Shown here piece after piece: positions 1 through 5,564 of a stretch of DNA of 5,564 bases. The DNA lies in contig CAKZXL010000132.1 in the NCBI GenBank assembly GCA_937883885.1, positions 1-5,564 of the forward strand, in the 5' to 3' direction. The notes beneath the pieces are model-generated. The model was not told where the DNA came from, searched no databases, and saw only the letters and a program-made list of their open reading frames with translations. Source of the DNA: an uncultured Aquincola sp. Lineage in GTDB: Bacteria > Pseudomonadota > Gammaproteobacteria > Burkholderiales > Burkholderiaceae. The stretch's first letter is position 1. Each line of letters starts with the position of its first letter. A program made the position numbers and the translations under genes.

Positions 1-152
1 GCGTACTTGGGGCCGTTGAGCCGCAGGTCGTTGCGCAGCACCTGCAGCAGCGGCGCGGCCGGCGGCACCTGCAGCGCCTGGGCCTGGCCGTTGACCTGCA
101 GATGAAGCGTGACCGTGACCGGTGCGGGTGAGGGTACTGCGGCGGCGGTCAC
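1..152 (-). CDS. [2Fe-2S] small subunit of a xanthine-dehydrogenase-family molybdenum hydroxylase (IorA / nicotinate dehydrogenase small-subunit type), 3' part missing
   Basis: The first 50 residues are visible before the gene leaves the window. After a short Ala/Pro-rich lead comes a beta-strand and turn, VTLHLQVNGQ (residues 13-22), then LLQVLRNDLRLNGPKY at 35-50. The LRxDLxLxGxKx motif is the hallmark just before the first plant-ferredoxin-type cluster cysteine in small subunits of isoquinoline 1-oxidoreductase, nicotinate dehydrogenase and related enzymes; the next codon starts GC (Ala), and the cysteines lie outside. In the family this subunit passes electrons from a molybdopterin subunit to an acceptor. 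I chose the GTG at 150-152 because I see no ATG or GTG in frame over the preceding 60 nt and the lead length suits the family. No clear Shine-Dalgarno sequence precedes it. It lies 16 nt after the nicotinamidase stop, so it is probably co-transcribed. I see no signal peptide. The neighbour favours nicotinate as substrate, but 50 residues cannot separate the subfamilies. Confidence 0.85.
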   Translation of the reverse strand, partial: MTAAAVPSPAPVTVTLHLQVNGQAQALQVPPAAPLLQVLRNDLRLNGPKY

Positions 153-168
153 GGTCGGTGGGCTGGCT

Positions 169-897
169 TTATGCCGTGGTGAGGTCGCTCGACTGGATGC
201 GCTTGACGCCCTTGGCCGTCATCTGCTTCCAGGCGGCTTCCAGCGAGCCGTTGAGGTCGATGGCGCGGGTGGCGTCCTCGATCACGTAGACGTTGAAGCC
301 GGCCTTGCGCGCGTCCATCGCGGTCCAGGCCACGCAGAAGTCGGTGGCCAGGCCGGTGACGTACACCGTCTTGATGCCGCGGGCCTTGAGGTAGCCGGCC
401 AGGCCGGTGACGGTCTTGCGGTCGGCTTCCTCGAAGGCGGAGTAGCTGTCCACGCCCTTGTTGAAGCCCTTGCGGATGATGAGCTGCGCGGTGGGCAGCT
501 TGAGGTCCTTGTGGAGCGCGGCGTCTTCGGTGCCCTGCACGCAGTGGTCGGGCCACAGCACCTGGTTGCCGTACTTCAGCACCGTGGTCTCGAAGGGCTT
601 CTTGCCGGCGTAGCTGCTGGCAAACGATGCATGGCCGGGCGTGTGCCAATCCTGCGTGACCACGATGTTGGCAAAGGCCGGCGCCAGGCGGTTGATCACC
701 GGCACCACCTCGTCGCCGCCCTTGACCGGCAGCGTGCCGCCGGGCACGAAGCAGTTCTGCACGTCGACCACGATCAGGGCCGACTTGTCGTCGGGCTTGA
801 TGGACGCTGCCGCGAGGGCCCAGGGCGTGGCGCCGGCCGCCAGCGCGGCGGTGGCGGTGTGCAGCAGGAACTGGCGGCGGGGCAGGGTCGTGGTCAT
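169..897 (-). CDS. pncA: Tat-exported nicotinamidase (isochorismatase-like cysteine hydrolase family)
   Basis: This 242-residue protein probably hydrolyses nicotinamide to nicotinate and ammonia. The isochorismatase fold begins near residue 38. By family alignment the catalytic triad is D45 (VVDVQNCF), K143 (IIRKGFNKG) and C188 (GLATDFCV). The metal site characteristic of nicotinamidases is also present: D83, H85 and H89 in DWHTPGHASF, and H118 in LWPDHCVQGT. The metal site argues against metal-free relatives such as isochorismatase or RutB. The N-terminus is a good twin-arginine signal: PRRQFLL at 6-12, a hydrophobic Ala-rich stretch to about residue 30, and possible cleavage after A29 or A31. 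Most nicotinamidases I know are cytoplasmic and about 180-215 residues long; the extra length here is the signal. The ATG at 895-897 has GGAG at 906-909, 8 nt upstream. The gene follows livF by 36 nt without a visible terminator. The family call is firm; nicotinamide specificity is inferred from residues. Confidence 0.88.
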   Translation of the reverse strand: MTTTLPRRQFLLHTATAALAAGATPWALAAASIKPDDKSALIVVDVQNCFVPGGTLPVKGGDEVVPVINRLAPAFANIVVTQDWHTPGHASFASSYAGKKPFETTVLKYGNQVLWPDHCVQGTEDAALHKDLKLPTAQLIIRKGFNKGVDSYSAFEEADRKTVTGLAGYLKARGIKTVYVTGLATDFCVAWTAMDARKAGFNVYVIEDATRAIDLNGSLEAAWKQMTAKGVKRIQSSDLTTA

Positions 898-933
898 GGC
901 GAAGGCTCCGGTAAGGGTGGAAGAAAGGCGGCG

Positions 934-1665
934 TCAGACGCTCAGGTAGGCCCGCCGCACCTCTTCATTGGCGGCCAGCTCGGCCATGCTGCCGGTGTAG
1001 CGCATCTGGCCCTTTTCCAGCACATAGGCGCGGTCGGACACCAGTTCGGCGAAATGCATGTTCTGTTCCGACAGCAGGATGCTCACGCCCTGCGCCTTCA
1101 GCGCCAGGATCATGTGGGCCATCTGCTCCACGATCACCGGCGCCACGCCTTCGGAAGGTTCGTCCAGCAGCACCAGGAAGGGGTTGCCCATCAGCGTGCG
1201 GGCCACGGTCAGCATCTGCTGCTCACCGCCGCTCATGCGGCCGCCGGGGCGGTCGGGCATCTCGCCCAGGTTGGGAAACAGCTGGAACAGGCGCTCGGCC
1301 GTCCACAGCGGCGCTTCGCTGCCATCGGGCCAGCGGCGCGGCGGCTGGCGACCCACCTCGAAGTTCTCCAGCACCGTCAGGTCGGTGAACACGCGGCGGT
1401 CTTCAGGCACGAAGCCCAGGCCCGCGCGGGCGATGTCGTGCGGCTGCGCGCGGCTGATGTCGCGGCCCATGAACTGCACGCTGCCGCGGCGCTTGGCCAT
1501 CAGGCCCATCAGCGTCTTGAGCGTGGTGGACTTGCCCGCGCCGTTGCGGCCCATCAGCGCCACCACCTCGCCACGGCGCACCCGCAGGCCGACGTCGAAC
1601 AGGATCTGCGCGGCGCCGTACCAGGCGTTCAGGCCGCTGGCGTCCAGCAACACCTCGTTTTTCAT
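934..1665 (-). CDS. livF: HAAT-family ABC transporter ATP-binding protein, LivF type
   Basis: This is a cytoplasmic ATPase subunit of 243 residues, normal for LivF, expected to pair with the LivG-type ATPase and power the fused permease. Visible motifs are Walker A GRNGAGKST at 39-47, signature MSGGEQQ at 144-150 and Walker B LVLLDEP at 164-170 followed by SEG. At the switch position the sequence SEQN puts Q201 where most ABC ATPases have His; this is usual for LivF. The segment GFVPEDRRVFTDLTVLEN (84-101) covers the Q-loop region. The ATG at 1663-1665 overlaps the livG stop by 4 nt (ATGA), with GGAG at 1673-1676 seven nt before it, so translation is probably coupled. The symbol denotes subfamily only. 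The neighbouring nicotinamidase and hydroxylase genes suggest a substrate other than branched-chain amino acids. Confidence 0.95.
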   Translation of the reverse strand: MKNEVLLDASGLNAWYGAAQILFDVGLRVRRGEVVALMGRNGAGKSTTLKTLMGLMAKRRGSVQFMGRDISRAQPHDIARAGLGFVPEDRRVFTDLTVLENFEVGRQPPRRWPDGSEAPLWTAERLFQLFPNLGEMPDRPGGRMSGGEQQMLTVARTLMGNPFLVLLDEPSEGVAPVIVEQMAHMILALKAQGVSILLSEQNMHFAELVSDRAYVLEKGQMRYTGSMAELAANEEVRRAYLSV

Positions 1666-2528
1666 GATGCCGCTCCGGTGTGGCGGGGTCCTTCAAGCGG
1701 CCGCGGCAGAACCGGCTCTGCCGGGCTGCTCGCGGCGCCCCCTTGAGGGGGAGCGCCGGAGGCGCTTCGGGGGTGGGCTTCAAACGTTTTACCCGTGCCG
1801 AAATAGACTTCTTGCACCTTGGGGTGGTCGCGGATCTCGGCCGGCTTGCCTTCGGCAATCAGCCTTCCGCGGGCCAGCACGATCATGCGGTCGGCGTAGG
1901 CGAACACCACGTCCATGCTGTGTTCGGTGAACAGCACCGCAATGCCGCGCTCGATCACCAGCTGCTTGGTCAGCGCCATCAGCTCGTTGCGTTCCTTGGG
2001 TGCCATGCCGGCGGTGGGCTCGTCCATCAGCAGCAGCTTGGGCTGGTTGGCCATCGCAATGGCCAGCTCCACCCGCTTGACGTCGCCATAGGCCAGCACG
2101 CTGCAGGGCCGGTCGGCCTGCGCCGCCATGCCCACCTGGGCCAGCAGCGCCAGCGCCTCGTCGCGCTTGTGGCCGGCCGCGCGGCGCCACATCGAGAACA
2201 GCAGGCCGTCGCTGGACAGCAGCGCCATCTGCACGTTTTCCACCACCGTCAATGAGCCAAAGGTCTCGGCGATCTGGAAGGTGCGGCCCACGCCCAGGCG
2301 CCAGATGTCGCGCGGCTTGCGGCCGATGAGTTCCTGCCCTTCGAGCTGGATGCTGCCGGTGTCGGCCTTCAACTGGCCGTTGACCATGTTGAAGGTGGTG
2401 GACTTGCCGGCGCCGTTGGGGCCGATCAGGGCCAGCAGCTCGCCCTTGGCGACCGAGAAGCTGACGCCATCGACCGCGCGATTGCCGCCGAAGGACTTGC
2501 CCAAATTGGTGACGTTCAACAGGCTCAT
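1662..2528 (-). CDS. livG: HAAT-family ABC transporter ATP-binding protein, LivG type, with a repeat-encoded C-terminal tail
   Basis: This cytoplasmic ATPase has 288 residues. Walker A is GPNGAGKST at 36-44, the Q-loop residue is probably Q85 (GRTFQIAETF), Walker B is LLLMDEP at 165-171 followed by TAGMAP, and the switch His is H203 (TEHSMD). The signature is LAYGDVKR (145-152) instead of LSGGQ; a Tyr-Gly version is usual for LivG, and Asp at the usual Gln position is a milder variation. The expected LivG C-terminal motif VYFGTG is at 241-246. A Pro/Gly/Ala/Ser-rich tail of 36 residues (253-288) follows, which the family normally lacks and which is encoded by the hairpin-rich block at 1681-1777. 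The start at 2526-2528 overlaps the permease stop (ATGA) and has AAGGAGG 7 nt upstream. The frame stays open far upstream, but only as a shadow of the permease gene. Confidence 0.94.
   Translation of the reverse strand: MSLLNVTNLGKSFGGNRAVDGVSFSVAKGELLALIGPNGAGKSTTFNMVNGQLKADTGSIQLEGQELIGRKPRDIWRLGVGRTFQIAETFGSLTVVENVQMALLSSDGLLFSMWRRAAGHKRDEALALLAQVGMAAQADRPCSVLAYGDVKRVELAIAMANQPKLLLMDEPTAGMAPKERNELMALTKQLVIERGIAVLFTEHSMDVVFAYADRMIVLARGRLIAEGKPAEIRDHPKVQEVYFGTGKTFEAHPRSASGAPPQGGAASSPAEPVLPRPLEGPRHTGAAS
1681..1777. repeat. GC-rich multi-hairpin block, probably a dispersed repeat, inside the 3' end of livG
   Basis: Three inverted repeats lie in about 65 nt: CGGCAGA (1704-1710) with TCTGCCG (1717-1723), CCCCC (1738-1742) with GGGGG (1747-1751) around TTGA, and AGCGCC (1752-1757) with GGCGCT (1761-1766) around GGA. 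The string CCCCCTTGAGGGGGAGCGCC resembles dispersed intergenic sequences I remember from Burkholderiales genomes, but this is from memory and only one copy is in the window, so repeat status is inferred. The block encodes the abnormal livG tail and ends about 16 nt before the livF start. Its hairpins would form in the mRNA between the two ATPase coding regions. Outer boundaries are approximate. Confidence 0.6.
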
Positions 2529-4411
2529 TGCACCGCCTCCTTGCGTTGGGCGAACAGCTGCCGCACGAAGCCGGCGATGCCCTGCGGGAAGGCCAGCACC
2601 AGCAGCAGGATGATGCCGCCCAGCAGGGCGCGCCAGTAGTCGGTGCTGCGGGCCACGGTGTCCTGCAGCCAGGTGAAGGTGACGGCGCCCACCAGCGGGC
2701 CCGACAGCGTTTGCAGGCCGCCCAGCAGCACCATCACCAGCCCATCGACCGAGCGGCCCACGCCCAGCACGTCGGGCGAGATGCTGCCCTTGGAAAAGGC
2801 GTACAGCGCGCCCGCCAGCCCGGCGAACAGGCCCGCCACCACAAAGGCCACCCACTGCATGCGCTTGACGTCGATGCCGATCGCATCGGCGCGCAGCAGC
2901 GAGTCGCGGCCGGCACGCATCGCATAGCCGAAGGGCGAGAACAGGATGCGGCGCAGCGCCAGCACCGCCAGCGCCACCAGCGCCAGCGTCAGCCAGTAGT
3001 AGTGCGTCTTGTCCGACAGCCATTCCGCCGGCCACACGCCGGTGATGCCGTTGCTGCCGCCGGTGAACTCGTCCCACTGGAAGGTGACCGACCAGACGAT
3101 CTGCGCGAAGGCCAGCGTGAGCATGGCCAGGTACACGCCCGACAGCCGCACGCAGAACCAGCCGAACAACAGCGCGCCCACCGCCGCCGCCACCGGCGAC
3201 AGCACCAGGGCCAGTTCCATCGGCAGGCCGGCGTTGCGCACCAGCAGCGCCGCCGCATAGGCACCCAGGCCGAAGTAGGCCGCATGGCCGAACGAATGCA
3301 TGCCGGCCGGCCCCATGATGAAGTGCAGGCTGGCCGCAAACAGCGCGGCGGTCAGCAGGTCGATGGCCAGCACCGTGAGGTAGGGGGCATCGGCGGTGGC
3401 CAGCGGCATGGCGGCCAGCGCCAGCAGCAGCACCGCGCCGGCGATCTTCAGGCCGTTGCCCGCCGCGCGCAGCGGCTCTTCGGGCGGGGCCGAATTGCGG
3501 CTGGTGCCCTGCGGCCGGCCGAAGAGGCCCCAGGGCCGCACCACCAGCACTACCGCCATCACCAGGAACTCGGCCACCAGCGTGAGCTTGGAGAAGGAGA
3601 AGGCGATGCCGAACAACTCGACGTTGCCGATGCCGATGCACAGCGCCTTGATCTCGGCGATCAGCAGCGCGGCCACATAGGCGCCGGGGATGCTGCCCAT
3701 GCCGCCCACCACCACCACCACGAAGGCGTCGCCGATGGTCAGCAGGTCCAGGCCCAGGTTGGCCGGCTCACGCGGCAGCTGCAGCGCGCCGCCCAGGCCG
3801 GCCAGCATCGCGCCCAGCGCAAACACCGCGGTGAACAGCCAGGCCTGGTTGACGCCCAGGGCGCCCACCATCTCGCGGTCTTGCGTGGCGGCGCGTACCA
3901 GGGTGCCGAAGCGGGTGCGGGTGAGCAGCAGCCACAGCAGGCCCAGCACGACGGGGCCGATGAAGATGAGGAAGAGGTCGTAGGTGGGAAAGCGCCGGCC
4001 CAGCAGGTCGATGGAGCCGGTGAGCCCCGGCGCCCGCGGGCCCAGCAGGTCTTCAGGGCCCCACAGCCACAGCGCCGCGTCCTTGATCACCAGCACCAGC
4101 GCGAAGGTGGCCAGCAGCTGGAACAGCTCGGGCGCCCGGTAGATGCGGCGCAGCAGCGTCACTTCCACCAGCGCGCCCACCAGGCCCACCGCGATGGAGG
4201 CCAGCAGCAGCGCTGGCCAGAACCAGCCGCTGCCCAGCCGGTCGGCCAGGCTGTAGGCGATGTAGATGCCCAGCATGTAGAACGAGCCGTGCGCGAAGTT
4301 CACGATGCGGGTGACGCCGAAGATCAGCGACAGGCCGGCCCCGACCAGGAACAGCGACGATGCGCCGGCCAGGCCGTTGAGCAGTTGGACGATGAAGCCG
4401 GATAGATCCAT
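2525..4411 (-). CDS. Fused LivH-LivM type permease of an HAAT-family ABC transporter
   Basis: This 628-residue inner-membrane protein joins two permease subunits that are separate in E. coli. Residues 1 to about 296 are LivH-like: LNGLAGASSLFLVGAGLSLIFG (11-32), then TRIVNFAHGSFYMLG at 34-48, about eight hydrophobic segments, and a coupling-loop region at 173-191 (RAATQDREMVGALGVNQAW). A hydrophilic linker covers about 297-320. Residues 321-628 are LivM-like: GPAGMHSFGHAAYFGLGAYA at 367-386, LAMLTLAFAQIV at 428-439, and a second coupling loop at 498-517 (MRAGRDSLLRADAIGIDVKR). One polypeptide could thus provide both halves of the translocation pore. The ATG at 4409-4411 gives the expected family N-terminus MDLSGFIVQLLNGL, although no good Shine-Dalgarno sequence precedes it. 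The stop overlaps livG by 4 nt. I see no frameshift or internal stop, so the fusion appears genuine. Confidence 0.95.
   Translation of the reverse strand: MDLSGFIVQLLNGLAGASSLFLVGAGLSLIFGVTRIVNFAHGSFYMLGIYIAYSLADRLGSGWFWPALLLASIAVGLVGALVEVTLLRRIYRAPELFQLLATFALVLVIKDAALWLWGPEDLLGPRAPGLTGSIDLLGRRFPTYDLFLIFIGPVVLGLLWLLLTRTRFGTLVRAATQDREMVGALGVNQAWLFTAVFALGAMLAGLGGALQLPREPANLGLDLLTIGDAFVVVVVGGMGSIPGAYVAALLIAEIKALCIGIGNVELFGIAFSFSKLTLVAEFLVMAVVLVVRPWGLFGRPQGTSRNSAPPEEPLRAAGNGLKIAGAVLLLALAAMPLATADAPYLTVLAIDLLTAALFAASLHFIMGPAGMHSFGHAAYFGLGAYAAALLVRNAGLPMELALVLSPVAAAVGALLFGWFCVRLSGVYLAMLTLAFAQIVWSVTFQWDEFTGGSNGITGVWPAEWLSDKTHYYWLTLALVALAVLALRRILFSPFGYAMRAGRDSLLRADAIGIDVKRMQWVAFVVAGLFAGLAGALYAFSKGSISPDVLGVGRSVDGLVMVLLGGLQTLSGPLVGAVTFTWLQDTVARSTDYWRALLGGIILLLVLAFPQGIAGFVRQLFAQRKEAVQ
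2536..2542 (-). promoter_or_regulatory. Strong Shine-Dalgarno for livG within the permease 3' end
   Basis: On the minus strand AAGGAGG lies 7 nt before the ATG at 2526-2528. It fixes the livG start despite a much longer open frame upstream, and is the strongest ribosome-binding sequence in the window. With the ATGA overlap it would support efficient reinitiation after the permease. Confidence 0.85.
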
Positions 4412-4449
4412 GGCGTGGGGGCTGGGTGCTCTCGGCGATCAAACAGGCA

Positions 4450-4482
4450 GCCCTGCCGCCGCGGCGGGCGCCGTGGCAGGGC
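4450..4482 (-). other. Stem-loop in the leader between the binding-protein and permease genes
   Basis: GCCCTGCC (4450-4457) pairs perfectly with GGCAGGGC (4475-4482), an 8-bp stem enclosing 17 GC-rich nt. It lies about 40 nt upstream of the permease start in the transcript. No T-tract follows directly, so it is not a canonical terminator. It could stabilise upstream mRNA or limit translation of the permease, which lacks a clear Shine-Dalgarno sequence. The structure is seen; the role is inferred. Confidence 0.5.
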
Positions 4483-4500
4483 ATCGGAAAAGGGGCCGGG

Positions 4501-4521
4501 GGCGCGGGCGGTGCCCGCGCC
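4501..4521 (-). terminator. Perfect 9-bp hairpin just after the binding-protein stop, probably a leaky terminator or processing barrier
   Basis: GGCGCGGGC (4501-4509) and GCCCGCGCC (4513-4521) form a perfect 9-bp stem with a 3-nt loop, starting 9 nt after the TGA at 4531-4533. In the minus-strand transcript it is followed by CCCGGCCCC and then TTTT, a weak and displaced T-run, so full termination is unlikely. In many ABC importer operons such a hairpin keeps binding-protein mRNA more abundant than that of the membrane parts, and that is the likely role here. With the stem-loop at 4450-4482 it takes up much of the 119-nt gap; I see no open frame or promoter there. Confidence 0.55.
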
Positions 4522-4530
4522 AGGTCGCGA

Positions 4531-5564
4531 TCAGTCCGCGGGGCGCAGCTTCTTCACTTCTTCGTCGCTCGGCTGGAACTTGGCGCCATCGAGGTAGACG
4601 TAGTCCACCATCACGCCCTTGCCCTTGTCGTTCTTGGTCTTGCCGACGAAGGCGCCCAGCGTGGACTGCTGGTCGATCGCGCGGTAGTTGAACTTGCCGA
4701 AGGGGCCGGTGACTTCCAGCCCGCGGAAGGCGGTGATGAGCTTCTCGGTCTCGGTGCTCTTGGCCTTCTTGATGCCTTCGGCCAGCGACTTGATCATGCT
4801 GTAGCCCACCACCGAGCCCAGGCGCGGATAGTCCTTGTACTTGCCGTGGTAGGCCAGGAAAAAGGCCTTGTGCTCCGGCGTCTGGATGCCGTACCAGGGG
4901 TAGCCGGTGACGATCCAGCCGTTGGGCGATTCATCCTTCAGCGGGTCGAGGTATTCGGGCTCGCCGGTCAGCAGGCTCACCACCTCGCGGCCCTGGAACA
5001 GGCCGCGGGTGTTGCCCTCGCGCACGAACTTGGTCAGGTCGGCGCCGAACAGCACGTTGAAGATGGCGTCGGGCTTGGCATCGGCCAGCGCCTGCACCAC
5101 GCTGCCGGCGTCCAGCTTGCCCAGCGGCGGCGCCTGCTCGGCCACGAACTCCACGTCGGGCTGCGCGGCCTTGAGCAGCTGCTTGAAGGTGGCCACCGCG
5201 CTCTGGCCGTATTCGTAGTTGGGGTAGACGATGGCCCAGCGCTTTTTCTTGAGCTTGGCCGCCTCGGGCACCAGCATGGCCGACTGCATGTAGGTGGAGG
5301 CCCGCAGGCGGAAGGTGTAGCGGTTGCCGTTCTGCCACACGATCTTGTCGGTCAGCGGCTCGCCGGCCAGGTAGAAGAACTTCTTTTGCTTGGCGAAGTC
5401 GGTCAGCGCCAGGCCGGTGTTCGAGAGGAAGGAGCCGGCCAGCACGTCCACCTTCTCGCGCGAGATCAGCTCTTCGGCCGCGCGAACCGCATCGCCGGGG
5501 CTGGCGTTGTCGTCGCGGGTGATCAGCTCCACCTTCTTGCCCAGCAGGCCGCCGCTGGCGTTGA
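4531..5564 (-). CDS. HAAT-family ABC transporter periplasmic substrate-binding protein (type I fold), 5' end missing
   Basis: The last 343 residues are visible; the signal peptide and roughly the first 50-60 residues lie beyond the window. The frame is open to the edge: the GTG at 5530-5532 encodes an internal valine in NASGGLLGKKVELITRDD, typical of the first beta-strands of Peripla_BP_6 proteins. Family features follow in order: AEELISREKVDVLAGSFLSN (the 'aa-x-LI-xx-xVd' block), LAGEPLTDKIVWQNGNRYTF, the inter-lobe strand KKKRWAIVYPNYEYGQSAV, PDAIFNVLFGADLTKFVRE, and a C-terminal lobe ending SDEEVKKLRPAD. It would capture the ligand in the periplasm and deliver it to the fused permease encoded 119 nt downstream. 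These proteins bind branched-chain amino acids, urea, amides or aromatic acids, and the sequence alone does not reveal which. Context points to nicotinamide, nicotinate or a similar heteroaromatic. Confidence 0.93.
   Translation of the reverse strand, partial: NASGGLLGKKVELITRDDNASPGDAVRAAEELISREKVDVLAGSFLSNTGLALTDFAKQKKFFYLAGEPLTDKIVWQNGNRYTFRLRASTYMQSAMLVPEAAKLKKKRWAIVYPNYEYGQSAVATFKQLLKAAQPDVEFVAEQAPPLGKLDAGSVVQALADAKPDAIFNVLFGADLTKFVREGNTRGLFQGREVVSLLTGEPEYLDPLKDESPNGWIVTGYPWYGIQTPEHKAFFLAYHGKYKDYPRLGSVVGYSMIKSLAEGIKKAKSTETEKLITAFRGLEVTGPFGKFNYRAIDQQSTLGAFVGKTKNDKGKGVMVDYVYLDGAKFQPSDEEVKKLRPAD

Noticed and set aside
145..152. LivG signature LAYGD (residues 145-149 of the LivG protein) as an inactivated ATPase site
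   Set aside because: A Tyr-Gly signature is usual for LivG proteins, and Walker A, Walker B and the switch His are all intact, so loss of function is not supported. The coordinates given here are residue numbers; the gene is at 1662-2528.
169..897. Assignment as isochorismatase or RutB-type amidohydrolase
   Set aside because: The metal-binding residues in DWHTPGHASF and the WPDHCVQGT motif fit nicotinamidases better than metal-free relatives.
109..1746. Plus-strand open frame of 545 codons antisense to nicotinamidase, livF and the livG tail
   Set aside because: The translation is dominated by His, Gln, Arg, Gly and Ala with no recognisable domain, while the opposite strand carries full motif sets. 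Long antisense frames are expected at this GC content.
1058..1930. Plus-strand open frame of 290 codons across livF and the end of livG
   Set aside because: Ser/Arg/Pro-rich translation without domains, fully antisense to two well-supported ATPase genes.
2529..3641. Upstream in-frame extension of livG (a 659-codon frame in total)
   Set aside because: The extra N-terminal part is low-complexity and lies inside the permease gene. The ATG at 2526-2528 has a strong Shine-Dalgarno sequence and gives the family N-terminus.
2528..4405. Plus-strand open frame of 625 codons mirroring the permease gene
   Set aside because: It coincides almost exactly with the fused permease and is extremely His/Gln/Arg-rich. 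It looks like a by-product of codon bias over a hydrophobic protein.
5530..5532. GTG as the start of the binding-protein gene
   Set aside because: The frame continues to the window edge with family-like sequence (NASGGLLGKK), and a start here would remove the signal peptide and the first strand, so the gene is simply cut by the window.

Overview
The window is very GC-rich, roughly two thirds G+C by eye. It reads as one minus-strand operon from a betaproteobacterium. Burkholderiales (Comamonadaceae, Rubrivivax or Roseateles-like) is my best guess, from codon use, protein style and a GC-rich hairpin repeat of a kind I associate with those genomes. Every supported gene lies on the minus strand, so transcription runs from high to low coordinates. 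The long plus-strand open frames look like antisense shadows.

In transcription order: 4531-5564 encodes most of a periplasmic substrate-binding protein (5' end outside the window). A 119-nt gap with two strong stem-loops follows. Next comes a 628-residue permease in which LivH-type and LivM-type subunits are fused (2525-4411), then a LivG-type ATPase (1662-2528) and a LivF-type ATPase (934-1665). Permease, LivG and LivF are joined by two 4-nt ATGA stop/start overlaps. After 36 nt comes a Tat-signal-bearing nicotinamidase-family hydrolase (169-897). Sixteen nt later begins the N-terminus of a [2Fe-2S] small subunit of a molybdenum hydroxylase of the IorA / nicotinate dehydrogenase type (1-152, running off the window).

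Read together, the genes suggest an uptake and catabolic unit for an N-heteroaromatic compound. A complete branched-chain-amino-acid-type (HAAT) ABC importer sits beside an enzyme that would convert nicotinamide to nicotinate and the start of an enzyme that could hydroxylate nicotinate. The transporter's substrate is inferred only from neighbours; the ABC genes alone would be annotated as 'branched-chain amino acid transport'.

The main oddities are the predicted export of the nicotinamidase, a 36-residue C-terminal tail on LivG encoded by a hairpin-rich repeat-like block, and probable expression-tuning stem-loops after the binding-protein gene.
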